Notes: generated by a model from the sequence alone, not told the origin. 64,000 bases of DNA from Membranipora membranacea (GCA_914767715.1 OU612075.1:11658001-11722000), one strand, 5' to 3'. Numbered from the stretch's first letter, positions 44,420 to 56,204 are shown. Translations and numbers: made by a program.

Positions 44420-44980
44420 TTAAAGAATATGGAAAGACCTGTGTCCTATGGCCATATGTAGGTCAACTGAGTCCTGAGGATGACTTATAACTCTCAGCGA
44501 ATTGTTCGGCCACCTTTTTATGCCCCCCACTGGTGTGCTATAATTTTCATTCATTAACACGGGTATTCATATTTACCAGGGTTCCGAGGCTTTGCTTGCG
44601 CTGCCAATTTGATTAGCTCTAAATGTTCCAATCAGGGTTATTCTCGACAAGTCTAATTATAGACTAACAGACTAATATCCTAGTATGACATATTTTGTGT
44701 GGGGCAGTATAATGTTATTCTGATTCTGTTCAAAATGCCCGGGTGGTCATGTGACTATTTGTTATAGTTATTGAAAGCCAAATTAACCAATCACAACATC
44801 ATAGCATTTCTACCCATATACCTTTTCATTTGGGATTGGTGTTATCAGTTGGTTGCGCAGACAAATCACGATGCGATCAATTTTTGGAGTTTAGGGTGGG
44901 TTTCCTCATTGTGAAATTTTTTGTAGTTACACTAGTATACGTGGCAAAGAGCAATAACACATATTTTATATTCATAGATA
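44420..44980. other. No gene seen
   Basis: Lies between the Myb/Mutator-like unit and the second Kolobok-like copy. No repeat boundary or exon was recognised. Confidence 0.4.
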
Positions 44981-44984
44981 CTTC

Positions 44985-45912
44985 ATTGGTAGTACACTCA
45001 TTCGCTCGACATTTGATGAAGTTTTTTGCCGCATGCCAAACATCTAGCGGGTGATTTATGAGACCATGTTCCTTCTTGAGATAACCGGTTATTCCTGTAG
45101 GAAAATGTTATGATTCAACAGAAACATTATTATGTTGTCATTGCTGGTATGTAAAGGTCCCTATAACTGATGAAAGCCTGCAATTTAACAGCGAATATTA
45201 TACATGTGTGGCCATCTGTGGCTATGCACTCCACAGTAATCCCTTCCTTTAGTATTTTCTCCTGTCATTGTATAAACCCAGCCTTTTCTGCCATGACAGC
45301 TCTGCCGACTACCGCACTCTGTACTACAACAGATTTACATACTTTTCTTGTTTCCTGCAAAAAAGATATACAATTGAGTCTCATAATTAATCGTTGTTGT
45401 TGTAGGTAGATGAAGTAAAAGACTACGTTGCATTTGTCCTGAATGCATTTGTCCGTCAGTGATCTCTGAGGTTTACCAGTTATTTAGGGTATACACTTTT
45501 TTTAACATCATATCTTAACTTTCATATTAAATTTAGAATGTCTTCATAGTCTATCAGCAGATAATGGTAGTATCGGGCGGATTGCCCTGGGGAGTCAAAT
45601 CTACAATCTCTGGTCAGAATCACCGGCTTATCTTAAACAACAACATGGCTTTTATCGTCACCTTCATAAACAAATTAGTATACATGATGGCATATTTTAT
45701 AGCAGAGTACCACACTCCTTGAGAAAGCAAATGATATTTACCTCTTCCTTTCATGTCGCTTGGAATAGCGTTCTCTTGCTCTTCGTATAGTCTGTTTATG
45801 GATGGTATAACAAACTGGCTTTGGAATCTAGAGAAAGTCTCTCCGCTTATTTTAACGATGCCAAAGCACTTCAGAAAGCTATTTGTGACCACATGAGTAC
45901 TGCCACTGAAAT
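44985..45912 (-). pseudogene. Kolobok-like transposase, copy 2
   Basis: Co-linear with the copy at 24.7-25.6 kb but keeps more of the N-terminal side. An exon of about 45910-45742 (atatttcag acceptor, gtaaat donor) reads CFGIVKISGETFSRFQSQF and EEQENAIPSDMKGRG. A later exon (about 45655-45545) reads KPVILTRDCRFDSPGQSARY and YHYLLIDYED, with a near-canonical DSPG. Degenerate TDGH (about 45220) and LDVWHAAKNFIKC (about 45040) segments follow. C.G..ISE.TF..FQ and the acidic RFDSPG motif are typical of the family. Multiple stops and frame changes; ends not found. Confidence 0.65.
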
Positions 45913-46252
45913 ATCATGACAATTAAGTTTTGATATATGATTGCGTTGAAGAATGTGTGCTGTTAAATAAAGGTTTTAGCCGCAGCCACGGCGAAGTAAT
46001 TTGGAATGAGTTAACGGCTGTGATAGATTTATTCACTGTTGTGTTATATCCTTCCTTTTTTGTGTATGACTTGCTTTACCTGGCTATAGAAACTTATAGC
46101 AGGTGTTTATTACTGTCGTGTAATTGTAGCTAATATTTTAGAACTAAAATATTTACGAGCAACTATAAAAACTTATAGTGCACAAATATTAATATAACTA
46201 CTTGTTTGAGATTATATGAACATATAACTCGATTGGGTATTGACTTTGGTAC

Positions 46253-46495
46253 AGCCTCGATGCAAAAACTATCAACAAACTCTGATATTCCAGAAATCCT
46301 CCTTAGATCGATATTTAGTTTCCGAGATTATATCCGTTTTTAGCCTCGATGCAAAAGTATCAACAAACTCTGATATTCCAGAAATCCTCCTTAGATCGAT
46401 ATTTAGTTTCCGAGATTATATCCGTTTTTAGCCTCGATGCAAAACTATCAACAAACTCCGATATCCCAGAAATCCTCCTTAGATCGATATTAAAT
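46253..46495 (+). repeat. Tandem repeat, 88-89 base unit, three copies
   Basis: agcctcgatgcaaaa starts at 46253, 46342 and 46430 (spacing 89, 88). Each unit includes gatattccagaaatcctcct, tagatcgatatt and, in the first two, ccgagattatatccgttttt. Copies are nearly identical, so the expansion is recent. Open frames across it come from the repeat. Confidence 0.9.
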
Positions 46496-46499
46496 AAAC

Positions 46500-48635
46500 A
46501 TTGCACAGAAACAAGTATTCTGAATATTTATTTCGGGTGTTTTTATTTGCTTAACTGCAAAACTGGCAAAAAACTTCCATAAAATTGTATTAACACTTAT
46601 GTAAAGGTTTGTTACACAATGACAAGTGTTGATTGTCACTCTAAGCATTACTGGAATAAAACAGAATATATATACATATTGACAAGGTAAGAAATAATAG
46701 ACAATACAAATACAAAACAAGAGTGAGTACTAAGATAAATGTCTGAGCCAGTTAGTATACTTTGTTTAATGTCAAGGGGGATAACCACTGTTTATTTGCT
46801 CGATACCACAGTTGTAAAACTGAAAGCAAAAATATAACAGTTTGTTAGAAATAGGGACACCACTGGTTTGAATGACAAGAAATACAAGGGAATGAACAGC
46901 AAAGAACAATCCAAGCGATGCAATAAAAGGCAATTACGTATCAAAGTTATGATACAAAATGCAACATAAATGTAGTTACAGTTATAAATTGGGTGGAAAA
47001 CCATTCTTTTACATTTATAAATGATGAGATGCCACACCTGATAGCAGTGATGTGTCACCCGCAACTGACAATAATTAGTCATTGTGGAGAAAAATTTAAT
47101 CATATTCAAAGATTAGCTGAAAGCCTTTGCCTTGTTGATTCAAGCTAGCTGCATATCGTTAGACCTGCAGTTACAAAGGTGGCCATTTAAGTCAGAACAG
47201 GCATAGATGATATTTGGTTATCTATACTTGTAGACCAAAGATTGAGCGTAAGCATATCCATACTCAGCTTGGTGTGGTGCAATTTGGTTGTACTCTGCCT
47301 ACATTATCTGATCACTTATAATGTTGTTAAGATTGTGGCATCACAATGCTGTAATGTTTACTATCAGTAATGGCAAGGTTTTTTTTTCATTTTGTTTCAC
47401 GTTGAAGGATTAAGTGAAAACTTTGAAATATATATTTAACAGTCATCCTGTGCCCGTTCTTTGCAAGTATAAGTACCAAAAATGTGGTACTATTCAAAAA
47501 CATTCAAAAACAATGTTAAGCCATTCATGTAAACCCTCACTCCAGGTCTTGGATAGGGTCTAATATTGTATATCGAATCTGTGTGAAAGTCTTTGTAAGT
47601 TTGAGGAACTGACTTGGAGTATAAAAACGGAATATATAGCTTTTTACTCTCAATGTTTTACCATGGGTATACCTAAAATGTCCATCCTCACTCAATGCGG
47701 TGTAGGGAAGCCTTTCATCTTATGTTGCGAGCAGTTCCCCCTTAAAAAATTGCCTAGTTGGCGCCGTCCTGCAACCAAATCCTCACATAGAGCTTTCGGC
47801 CTATTCTGCATGTCTTGATTAACTGGTCCATTTTCCTAGGAGGCGTTCCATGTGCAGCGTTGCGGATGTCAAGATGGCATTTTTGTCGACATTGAAATTG
47901 AAACAGACTACTGCACTTGGCACTCACCTCTAAGGCTTTTTGAATCCAAGATATTCCACTGATGAGTCACTGAATAACTACCTGAAAAGTTGCTCTCTCA
48001 TAATGGGAACTAAACGGAGTAGACAATACCAGCTCTGCCACAGCTGGCCTCACCAGAGATGTAGAATTCCCTGAGGTGCATGATACTGGCTCAAGCCAAA
48101 GCAATCGACCTTCGTAACTTGGTTGTGTCTCCGTTTGTAGTTCTGAGCACGGAGTTGTACCTTGGCCAAGCAACGGGTGTTGATGGTGCTGCAAAGGAGA
48201 TTTTGCGGTTAATTTGTTTGTCAATTTTAAATAGTAAACTTGCATTGATTTTGAAATTTAGGTTTTAACAATGTTTTCATAACTATCTCCTTTACTGCAA
48301 CTCCTTACGCTCCTTGCGTAAATTGTCCAACATATCTCCCAAGTTTCCGCTTTTTCGACAACTGGAGATTATTGCTTGGCGTTGATCAACTGTGATATAT
48401 TCTTATACTAAAGACATGAAATGCATATATTGATACTATATTTTGTTTTGAAAACTCCACTGCATTGGCAGTTCAACTGGTCGGTTGCGTACAGGTTTTT
48501 ATGAAAGGAGGATGCATTGTTTGTGTAAGTACTGCTAGGGACATTGTCAGGGGAGTTCTTTTTTTGTGTTATTGAGAGTCCCATTGTAACCACCCCATAC
48601 CAGTGGCGTATATTAGCACTCACGGCCCACGGATT
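46500..48635. other. No gene seen
   Basis: Over 2 kb of AT-rich sequence. Short frames (for example 47109-46792 minus and 48245-47967 minus) show no recognisable domain and no splice support. Confidence 0.45.
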
Positions 48636-48644
48636 TCCGTGAGT

Positions 48645-48728
48645 GGCTGAATAGCTCAGTGTGTAGAGCGTCTGCTTTATAATCAGATTGTTGTGGGTTC
48701 GAATCCCATCAAGAACCGTTTTTTTTCA
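48645..48728 (+). repeat. tRNA-like pol III sequence (SINE head or tRNA pseudogene)
   Basis: Contains an A-box (tagctcagtgtgtagagc) and a B-box (gggttcgaatccc) 40-45 bases apart, with a pairing T-arm, followed by a run of eight T as in pol III terminators. The acceptor stem pairs poorly and the anticodon stem has only about four pairs with a nine-base loop, so a working tRNA is unlikely. Confidence 0.6.
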
Positions 48729-48739
48729 AATGGGTGCTT

Positions 48740-49680
48740 TATAACTGGAGCATTTTTACCGTAATCTTCTACTGCTATTGAGTTGTTTTCTGAAAGTACC
48801 CAACAGCTCAGTGAGCTATTGAAATACCTCTCTGCTTGCACTATTTTGCTACCGATATGCAAAAATTTCTGTGGTGGGAGGGCTGCGCCCGATCATTATG
48901 CTCATCTCTAAAAAGTCAGTGAGTGAAAATTTTTAGAATATAGCCCCTGCCCCATACCAATGTTATCATGATTTCACTTTGTATTGTCACAAGATTACAT
49001 TAGACTGCTAAAAATATATATTTTGTATTTCAACTTCTTGCAATCATCTAAACACCTTCATCCACATTGATAGAAATTGTTTGTCTACCTAGTTTGTCCA
49101 GGAAAAAATGGCACTCCAACATTAAATCAAATTTTATTGAGCTTTTCACATTCAATAGTTCTGCAATATTCTTATGGTGTACAGAAAGTCAATGTTTGCT
49201 GTGCCCCAGGTCTGTATTTCAACCACTAAATGTCATTAAAGTGTTTTCAAATTCTCATCTCCCTAAGAGTGTATTCAAATAAAGACTAGCATTACCACAA
49301 ACCAAGTAATCTCCTTTCTGTTCATGTCAATAACTCAACCTGAAGAACCTTTTTTTAATTGGAAAGTTAAATTGAAAAATTAATTGCAAACACAGAAATA
49401 TTGATTAGCATCATGTAAAAAGGTATGCAAACTACGTTATTGTTAAGCAAACTATTCTAAATTTTTCAAATAACTGCCACTTGTAACATAACTTCGATGA
49501 TGTCGCAATAGCGCCATTCAGTCTATCAACAATGCGAGATGGTCAAGAGATTTCTGAAGAACACTTCACTTGATTGTGTTTTCGTCTCTGTAAGTAATGG
49601 TCAAAACACTTGGTGATGCTGCTCATCTTACGAGGGATCATAAAAGTTCTTCCATTTGTAACAAGTTTCCAAAATTTGAC
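48740..49680. other. Upstream region of the GPCR; no feature seen
   Basis: No exon or repeat supported. Any promoter of the intronless receptor would be here; no clear TATA box was picked out. Confidence 0.35.
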
Positions 49681-49689
49681 TGATTCGTC

Positions 49690-50646
49690 ATGAATATCAC
49701 TCTGTGTGATGATGGAGATATCTGTTTGAATCATTATATGGAGATGATTCTTGTAGCAATCAGCACCATTATTCTAACTGCTAATATTTTGCAACTGATA
49801 TTCCTGTCACAGCTTAAACAGCATAAAGGGAGAGTTTTTCATCTATCAGTAAGACTTGTAACCTGCTGCGATGTGGTGTCTTCACTCTTACGCTTGCTTA
49901 CTTCGAGTTGCCTTTGGAGACAATCTGTTGAGCTCTCATATCCCAATATTTTGTATGTCAGATCATTCATAACGTTTTTCAACTCCAGTTTCATATGCTC
50001 GATGTATATATTCTCTATAGCTGATCGTTGGTTAATGTTGGCTAAACCGTTTGAGTATGAAAATCACTTTTTTATCAGGAATTTCACCAAGGTAACAATA
50101 TTTGCATTTTTCAATAATTTTGTTTCAACTCCATCAGTATTCATAATTCAGTATTATGTTTCAGGCAATTTGCCATGTTATGATACAGTGTATGGAATGC
50201 TGTTTTGCCATCCTAGTACCACACACATTTGTTTCATACCAATATTACTGGTCAATTTCTTGATCATTACCTTAGCAGTTTTTTTTTTCATTGAATACGG
50301 GAAGATGAGAAAAAGGCAGCATATAAGGGATCACAATGATAGAGAGAACAGACAGTCCGCTCATTATATTTGCCTTTCAACATTATCAAATTTACTAAGC
50401 TCTGTTCTTTGGTTGCTAACTGTATGTTTCATTTTGAGCCAAAGCGTCCAGGCAGTTCCAATTTTTAAGATAATAACGATACTGGTAGATCAATTGACTG
50501 GGATTTGGAATGTGCTAGCACTATATGTCGTTATGGACTCCTACAGGAACAAACTGAAAGAGTTCATCAGCAGCTTTTTGATCAGACGCAGAAATATGGT
50601 GAGAGTTGGACCTGCTCTGGATACTTCTCACATGCCTTCTGCTTAA
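49690..50646 (+). CDS. Intronless class A (rhodopsin-like) GPCR, orphan
   Basis: An uninterrupted 318-residue frame with seven hydrophobic segments: about 18-40 (Asn32 in TM1), 51-73 (Asp61 in TM2), 88-111, 132-155, 178-202, 225-250 and 258-281. TM3 ends in DRW (112-114), a variant of DRY. TM7 has N274...Y279 without the usual Pro (NVLALY for NPxxY), followed by an amphipathic SYRNKLKEF helix 8. TM4 lacks the common Trp. There is one N-glycosylation site (Asn2), and Cys in the first (74) and second (163, 173) extracellular loops. The short N-terminus suggests a small-molecule or peptide ligand, unknown. Single-exon, divergent receptors of this kind form lineage-specific chemosensory-type expansions in several invertebrates. 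It is the only undamaged non-transposon gene in the window. Confidence 0.8.
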   Translation: MNITLCDDGDICLNHYMEMILVAISTIILTANILQLIFLSQLKQHKGRVFHLSVRLVTCCDVVSSLLRLLTSSCLWRQSVELSYPNILYVRSFITFFNSSFICSMYIFSIADRWLMLAKPFEYENHFFIRNFTKVTIFAFFNNFVSTPSVFIIQYYVSGNLPCYDTVYGMLFCHPSTTHICFIPILLVNFLIITLAVFFFIEYGKMRKRQHIRDHNDRENRQSAHYICLSTLSNLLSSVLWLLTVCFILSQSVQAVPIFKIITILVDQLTGIWNVLALYVVMDSYRNKLKEFISSFLIRRRNMVRVGPALDTSHMPSA

Positions 50647-50649
50647 CAA

Positions 50650-51155
50650 TAATTAAGAATGACTTTGTGACTGTACCTAGCCCATTCGTAACATTGGCTT
50701 CAGTTTGTGCTGTTACAAGAAGTCTAGTATCCGAAATTCAGAAATTACTTTTAATGTAAAATTAGCCAGTGAAACCATATATATCTACCTTTAAAGGCAG
50801 GCAGAAAAGGAATCTTGTCTTGAAACTAGATCTCCATTCATGTATTCCTGTATAGGTTTTTTTAAATAAATCACTTTGTTCTAAAAACAAGCCATATCAG
50901 AAAGATTTCTAATTTATTTTCAGCCTACTATATTTTAGCCTACGTGTCATAACAAAATTTCATTGACTAAAAATCTCTAACATAATTATTGATTCTGAAA
51001 GCACTGATAAAGATAAACTTTTGGGATATTGCAATCTTTGTGACACTATATTCCACCACAAACCTTCTTCAATCACACAACACCCAGATACTTACACTTT
51101 TCCTAGATCAATTTAAAGCAAGTTTCACCACTAAATCCTTTCTTGTTGGTCCATT
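50650..51155. other. 3' flank of the GPCR; no further gene
   Basis: AT-rich. Candidate poly-A signals (aataaa at about 50865) lie about 220 bases after the stop. No other feature. Confidence 0.35.
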
Positions 51156-51157
51156 AA

Positions 51158-51440
51158 TAGACAGTTTTCTGAGCTCTTATTTATGCCTCAATTCGGAGTT
51201 GTCCTCTCTCCAGTCTGGTACTTTTTACCCATGCCGCATTGGAGAAACCTGCTGAAAGAGGGTTATATTGAAAACCGCTAATGTTAGGAAAAAATGATTT
51301 TTGATTCAGAGTCAGCACTATTGAAAACCCTGCGAGACAGGGTTTCCAAATCATCGGAGGCTTGAACGCTGATAAATCTTAATTTTAGTGACGAAACTCA
51401 TGAAATATTCTACCAAATTGTCCGCAAAACAAAAATTGAT
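51158..51440 (+). mobile_element. Truncated second copy of the long-TIR MITE
   Basis: Begins tagacagttttctgagctct and follows the element at 8218 for about 280 bases (ttcggagttgtcctctctcc, cctgctgaaagagggttat, agacagggtttccaaa, gacgaaactcatgaaa, tgtccgcaaaac), then stops before the inverted right arm. Located about 500 bases downstream of the GPCR. Confidence 0.8.
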
Positions 51441-51449
51441 TGCTTTCAA

Positions 51450-53705
51450 TAACACAATTAAGCATGATCTTTGAGATTATAACAGCTTCTCAACTTAATT
51501 CAGTTTATTGCAGCCATGGGGGTAGGGGCTACTGACCGCCCTGTGGTGCAGATCCAAAGCTTATACCTTGCATAACTATTGTTGAGTATGTTGCCTACTG
51601 GTGAAGGTTTATTGCATCTTGATATGTAATTAGTGGTGCCAGTATTGTCTTCTACTTTAAACTTAGCTATAAGGTTCAATGAACCTCCAAATTTGCAGAA
51701 TTTGTGTTAGGTTCTTAGTTAGAAAGGAAGGAGAATAGAAAGCTCCGATTGTATAACATTATTACGTTGAGCCTACCAACTTCTGATTGGCCAGAAGAAG
51801 GAATCTGAGGGTGAACTGCAAAACTTTTCCAAGGTCATGGACAGGGGAGGATAATTGCTATGTTGACAGGTTAGGACATAATAGCTGATGGTTTAATTTA
51901 CACTTAAGGATACATAAGCGGACTATTATAATAACTATGAGAAACAATATTCAGCTATGAGGACACAATAAGAATGAAGCTTTCACAGGATGAAAAAAAT
52001 TCCTTTTTCCATCCAAACATCAATCATTGAACCTGTACAATCAAATTGTTAACTTTTCCCTGTAGCCCTGCAAACAGCCTGTCATTCACAAGTAAGCCCT
52101 ATCATTGCACCCCTAATATTCTCAATGAGGGCAGTTTGAGGACACTAATGTCAGTCTATCAGTATTCAGAACTCCAATCCACATCGATTTCTATTATCAA
52201 CACAAATTTGGGAATGTGTACTGGATATCAATGATAAAACTGAAGCAACGCCATGTTATCACCTTACTATCGACTATGCTGTATGGAGTCCTGTCTGGGT
52301 TTTCTTCTTTTATGATTCGGAGTTGCTAGTGTTATTAGGCATTGGGATATATTTGATAAGTCACATCTATTGAGTGTAGATACCAGTGGCAAGGTCCAGT
52401 GAACATTCTACACTTGAGTAGAAATTAGAGAGAAGAAAGAAAAATGAAATGATACGGATGAGTCGTTGAACCTGAATTGAATTATCTGGTTACTTCATGA
52501 CTTTTTCTTAGTTGGTATTTACAAGTTTTACAGATGTCTCGTTCATAGTTCTGACAATGCAATTTAAAGTCCATTATGATATTACACAAAGCTTATAGAT
52601 AATGAAGTGAAAAAATTGTCATTACTCCAAGCTGTCATGGAGAGAAATTTGATCTCATGAGCAACATTTTGTGTGAGTAGGAATTGCTTCCCTTGATAAG
52701 AAACCAGCTTTGATCATTTATCATATTTCAAATAGAAAAGATTATCTTACAAGAACAAAAAATATAAACTAACCTGCCAGTTAGCATACTTAAAGGCAGT
52801 TGTATATTCTTCTGATTTAACTCAATAAAATGTGTAAAGCAACCAGTTGGACACAACTTGAAAATAATTCTTGAAGATGTTGCATCATAGAATTTTGAAT
52901 ATAAAAATCAAAACTTCAGCTATGCCATATACATACACTGGGTGGCCACCCAGCTAGCTGAAACTGACGTATGGCACTCGGTGCTTATGAACATTCCAGC
53001 TTTTTGTAACCTAGCTGATGACTACCCTCAAATTACTCTGCTGGCTAGTCATACAGGTGTAATTATCCTGTAAAAACACTTGTTGACATAATATTACTCT
53101 GGATTCAACCATTTATTGGGTGAATCATGCTCCTGTTTTAACAGAACAATGGGTACTTTAGCTTCAGTGCCAGCACGAAATTAACTCTGAAATCAACCAT
53201 GTTTCACCCCTAAAGTAACAGCCATTAACGCTCCCAAAAAAACTGTTAAAAAAGGTCAAATATCGTTGCAATTTACTTTCTTCTTTTTCTCTGTGTATGT
53301 ACACTACTATCTTAAGTATAGTCACCAGAGCATAAATGAGCATCTTGATCTGCCCAATTAAAGAATTTACAGTGAGAAGAAAATAGGCAGTAGGGTCAAG
53401 TTGTAACATCAACCAGCATTTATTTATTATTATTATATTTATATATATATATATATATACATAGATATAAGCATCCTACCCTAAAAACAAAACAAAATAA
53501 TAGTCATTGAATTGAACAGAGATTTTATGATAAAAATTCATTGATTTGGGCAAAATATAAAAACAAAACTTTTGTGTAATGGATGGTTGGTGAATTAAGA
53601 AAAGTAGTTAGATACAATTTTGTGTCTGGTTATGTTACCATTGTCGTTGTGTACCATCTCATGTACCTCCTCCTCCTCCCTCTGTTCCAGTTCTGGCTGC
53701 TGAAG
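51450..53705. other. No gene seen; TA microsatellite
   Basis: Over 2 kb without a supported exon. A (ta)n run lies at about 53440-53460. A polyampholytic open frame (53412-53164 minus) is not recognised. Confidence 0.45.
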
Positions 53706-53718
53706 TATGTCCGGTTGA

Positions 53719-54022
53719 TCATCCTAACCCAGTTTAGTAACTTATACAAGCAATGATATGTCTAGGTTGATATCCCTCAATTTTTTAGGTGGAAAGCTCT
53801 ACATCTCGCCAGAGAAGTGCTGTAGGGTGGTGACAGCGTGCTTTGCAATGTCCGGTTGATGAGGGATTTTTTCTTTATACAGAAATTGTGAATTGCAAAG
53901 CACGCTGTCACCACCCTACAGCACTTCTCTGGCGAGATGTAGAGCTTTCCACCTAAAAAATTGAGGGATATCAACCTAGACATATCATTGCTTGTATAAG
54001 TTACTAAACTGGGTTAGGATGA
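53719..54022. repeat. Perfect 131-base inverted repeat with 42-base loop
   Basis: Left arm 53719-53849 and right arm 53892-54022 are exact, ungapped reverse complements as far as I can read, from tcatcctaaccc to tttgcaat. The 13-base sequence atgtccggttgat lies just outside and at the start of the left arm (53707-53719) and again at the arm/loop junction (53848-53860). The right arm holds the Harbinger transposase C-terminal exon, so the left arm is the copy. Confidence 0.9.
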
Positions 54023-55290
54023 GATCGATCTCTTTGACAATTGTTGTTCCAAAAATCCATTTAAAGTTGATAGGGATTGATTCTGCGTTCAGTGTAGTAT
54101 TGTCCAGTAACCAACACTCCTACTTTAATTGTTTGAAACATATTTGCTTTCAAAAATTGAAATACAAGCAGAAATTGTTCAATACCAACTTTGTAATTTT
54201 ACACATACCATGACGATGTATGCACCTTCATCTGCTCTTTAGATCCCCGAAGGCACATTCCACCTGAAATCGGGTCTTGTTATGGACCTTGTTATATCTG
54301 GTTTTGGGAGAACCGGGGTTGACCTGGAGAAATGGAGTCATTAGGTAGGGCTTGACAGCATAGCCACTGTCACCTGTCAAAAATTTGAAATGCATTTTGA
54401 CTCTTTTGGAGGATTAATGATGTTGTGTGCTCTTGAAAGAGGTTAATGTCAAGTGGATGGATTGCGATCCAAAAAATTTATTGTCAGTCGTATACGTAGT
54501 GTAAAATACAGTGACATCAACAATGACATGCTCATATGCCAATGGTTTTATGCATTGTTATCATCTGAACAACAAATTTAAGAACTGTAGCTCACCTAGG
54601 AGAAGCCCACTGAATGCTCTATTCTTCTGGTCCTCACATAGTGTACTGTCATGGATGATTATTGAATCATGGTGTGCCCCGGGGTAGCGTGTCAGGTTTA
54701 ACACCTGAAGTAATTTACGATACGAATGTTAGTCAATCTGTAACAGGGTAGATAATATACTCAAGCGCCTTCTAAATTAGTTATATCCTTCAATAGTGTC
54801 TAAATTAGTTATATCCTTCAATAGTGTCCTTGTAAATTTAGTTGTTTTGTCCATTGCTACTGAATACTTAGATGTGAACAGTGGTTGTATTTTGCTTTTC
54901 TTAACACTAATAATTACCTCGGAGATTATAGCGTTCAGTGTTGAATTCAAGTGCTGTGACTGACTGGCTTTGGACATGCCATACCCTCTCGCACTTGACC
55001 TTAGGTTGTCTCCTGAGGCTAGATAGCACAGAGCTGCCTGAAGTCTGGTGTTGGATGATATCGCCTTGTTAGTTGGGATCGTTGGTGTCAAGTATGGCTC
55101 TAGCATTGAATGAAGTTCTCTATATTGGTATGGATAGAGGCGCGTTGCCTAAATTCTCTGGGGCTAACAATGTCCAATTCATTCACCCTTGGTCTAAATA
55201 ACCTGATTTGATTTACTTGGTTGGGCCGGCGCTCTGGCTGCTCTGCATTGCCTTGCAAATTCCTGAGTATCATGAAGTGAGCCATCTGTA
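53870..55290 (-). pseudogene. PIF/Harbinger transposase gene 1, broken
   Basis: Reading leftward: MAHFMILRNLQGNAEQPERR and SPREFRQRASIHTNIENFIQ (55285-55100), a one-base frameshift, then MLEPYLTPTIPTNKAISSNT and ALCYLASGDNLRSSARGYGM (55106-54780). An exon at 54704-54596 (cttcag acceptor, gtgagc donor) reads VLNLTRYPGAHHDSIIIHDS, with the second catalytic Asp. Another from 54373 reads GDSGYAVKPYLMTPFLQVNP and FQVECAFGDLKSR with the catalytic Glu. The final piece, PEKCCRVVTACFAIHNFCIK, is in the right arm of the inverted repeat (about 53980-53870). The first catalytic Asp exon (AIDG) was not found. A 28-base tandem duplication at 54772-54827 adds to the damage. Confidence 0.8.
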
Positions 55291-55388
55291 AAATAAATAA
55301 AAAAATTGTGAGAGAAAGATTGGCTTTTGTACTGAAGCTGCAGGACTGAGTTGCCATCTGTCTGTAGTTTGGTTATCCCTTTGACATA

Positions 55389-55525
55389 CCCTACTGACCT
55401 TATGTTTTCAAGTTATCCTCTCAAATTCGCGGGCCTGAAATTCGTGAATAATTAAGACTAGTGAAAAAGGTTGGAGTTGTGCCCTCCGCGAATTAGGAGC
55501 CTGCGAAATATTAAGGTCAGTAGGG
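55389..55525. mobile_element. 137-base MITE with TA target duplication
   Basis: Starts ccctactgacctta and ends taaggtcagtaggg (14-base exact inverted ends), flanked on both sides by TA. A second, less regular pairing involves attcgcgg inside. TA duplication and short ends point to a mariner/Tc1-type non-autonomous element. It interrupts a tandem-repeat region. Confidence 0.8.
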
Positions 55526-55539
55526 TAGTTTGCTTTTTC

Positions 55540-55960
55540 CGACCCCTTCCATGGATTGAGGATAATATGATCAAGATTCATCCCATTGGCTTGCAGCTGT
55601 TGCTTGAAAGTGCCTCACAAACTGGAAAGTCCCGTATCAAAAGGACTGTCCAGCTATCTGATGTTTTGCTGATCCCCTTGACATGGTCAGGTCATTCCCA
55701 TCCCTTGCCAGGTTAAAGCAGGGAGTTTGGTCCCAAACTCCCTGGATTAGGGCTAATACAATCACAAGCTTTATTCCATTTGCTTGCTTGATAATATTGC
55801 TTGCATGCTTGCTCGTTTGGAAGCCCCTCACAACTGGAAACTGCCCTATCCAAAAGCTGTCTGTTGATTTGTTTATCCCTTTGAAACGGTGAGGATATTC
55901 CCACCCGGGAGGATAATAAGATTAAGTTTCATCCCATTTGCTTGCAAATGATAGTCGTCC
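55540..55960 (+). repeat. Diverged tandem repeats, about 165-190 base unit
   Basis: ggattgaggataatatgatcaag (about 55553), ggattagggctaatacaatcac (about 55742) and gaggataataagattaag (about 55910) head three diverged units that share attccat/atcccatt-tgcttgc, cctcacaa.ctggaaa and gatccc/tatccctttga sequence. Part of a further unit lies left of the MITE (gtttggttatccctttgac at 55368). Confidence 0.6.
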
Positions 55961-56204
55961 TCACTCTACAATACAGCAGTTGAATTAAAATTCAGGCAAA
56001 TTCACTGTCAATATGGTTAGCCAATTTGCAATGATAATTTAATTTTTAAAAAAAACAATGGAAGAAGTGAACTAGAGGGCAAGAGGGATAGACAACAATA
56101 TTAACCGAGCTGAAAGTAAACAAAAAAGAGTAGATTAATTTAAGGAAGTGAACCTATGAGGTAGGGTAAAGATGTTAATTAATGTTATTATGATATTGTT
56201 ATTT

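Noticed and set aside
46240-46582. ORFs across the 88-base tandem repeat as a repeat protein
   Set aside because: The unit length (88-89) is not a multiple of three throughout, so the apparent protein repeat shifts frame, and nothing around it supports an exon.
46792-47109. 105-codon hydrophobic minus-strand ORF as a membrane protein
   Set aside because: Hydrophobicity comes from AT-rich codons (Phe, Ile, Leu, Tyr); no regular helix spacing and no homologous copy.
48645-48728. Functional tRNA gene
   Set aside because: A- and B-boxes are good, but the acceptor stem and anticodon stem do not pair properly.
53777-53983. Independent small minus-strand gene
   Set aside because: It spans the loop and both arms of the inverted repeat; only the PEKCC...IHNFC part is real Harbinger C-terminal coding sequence.
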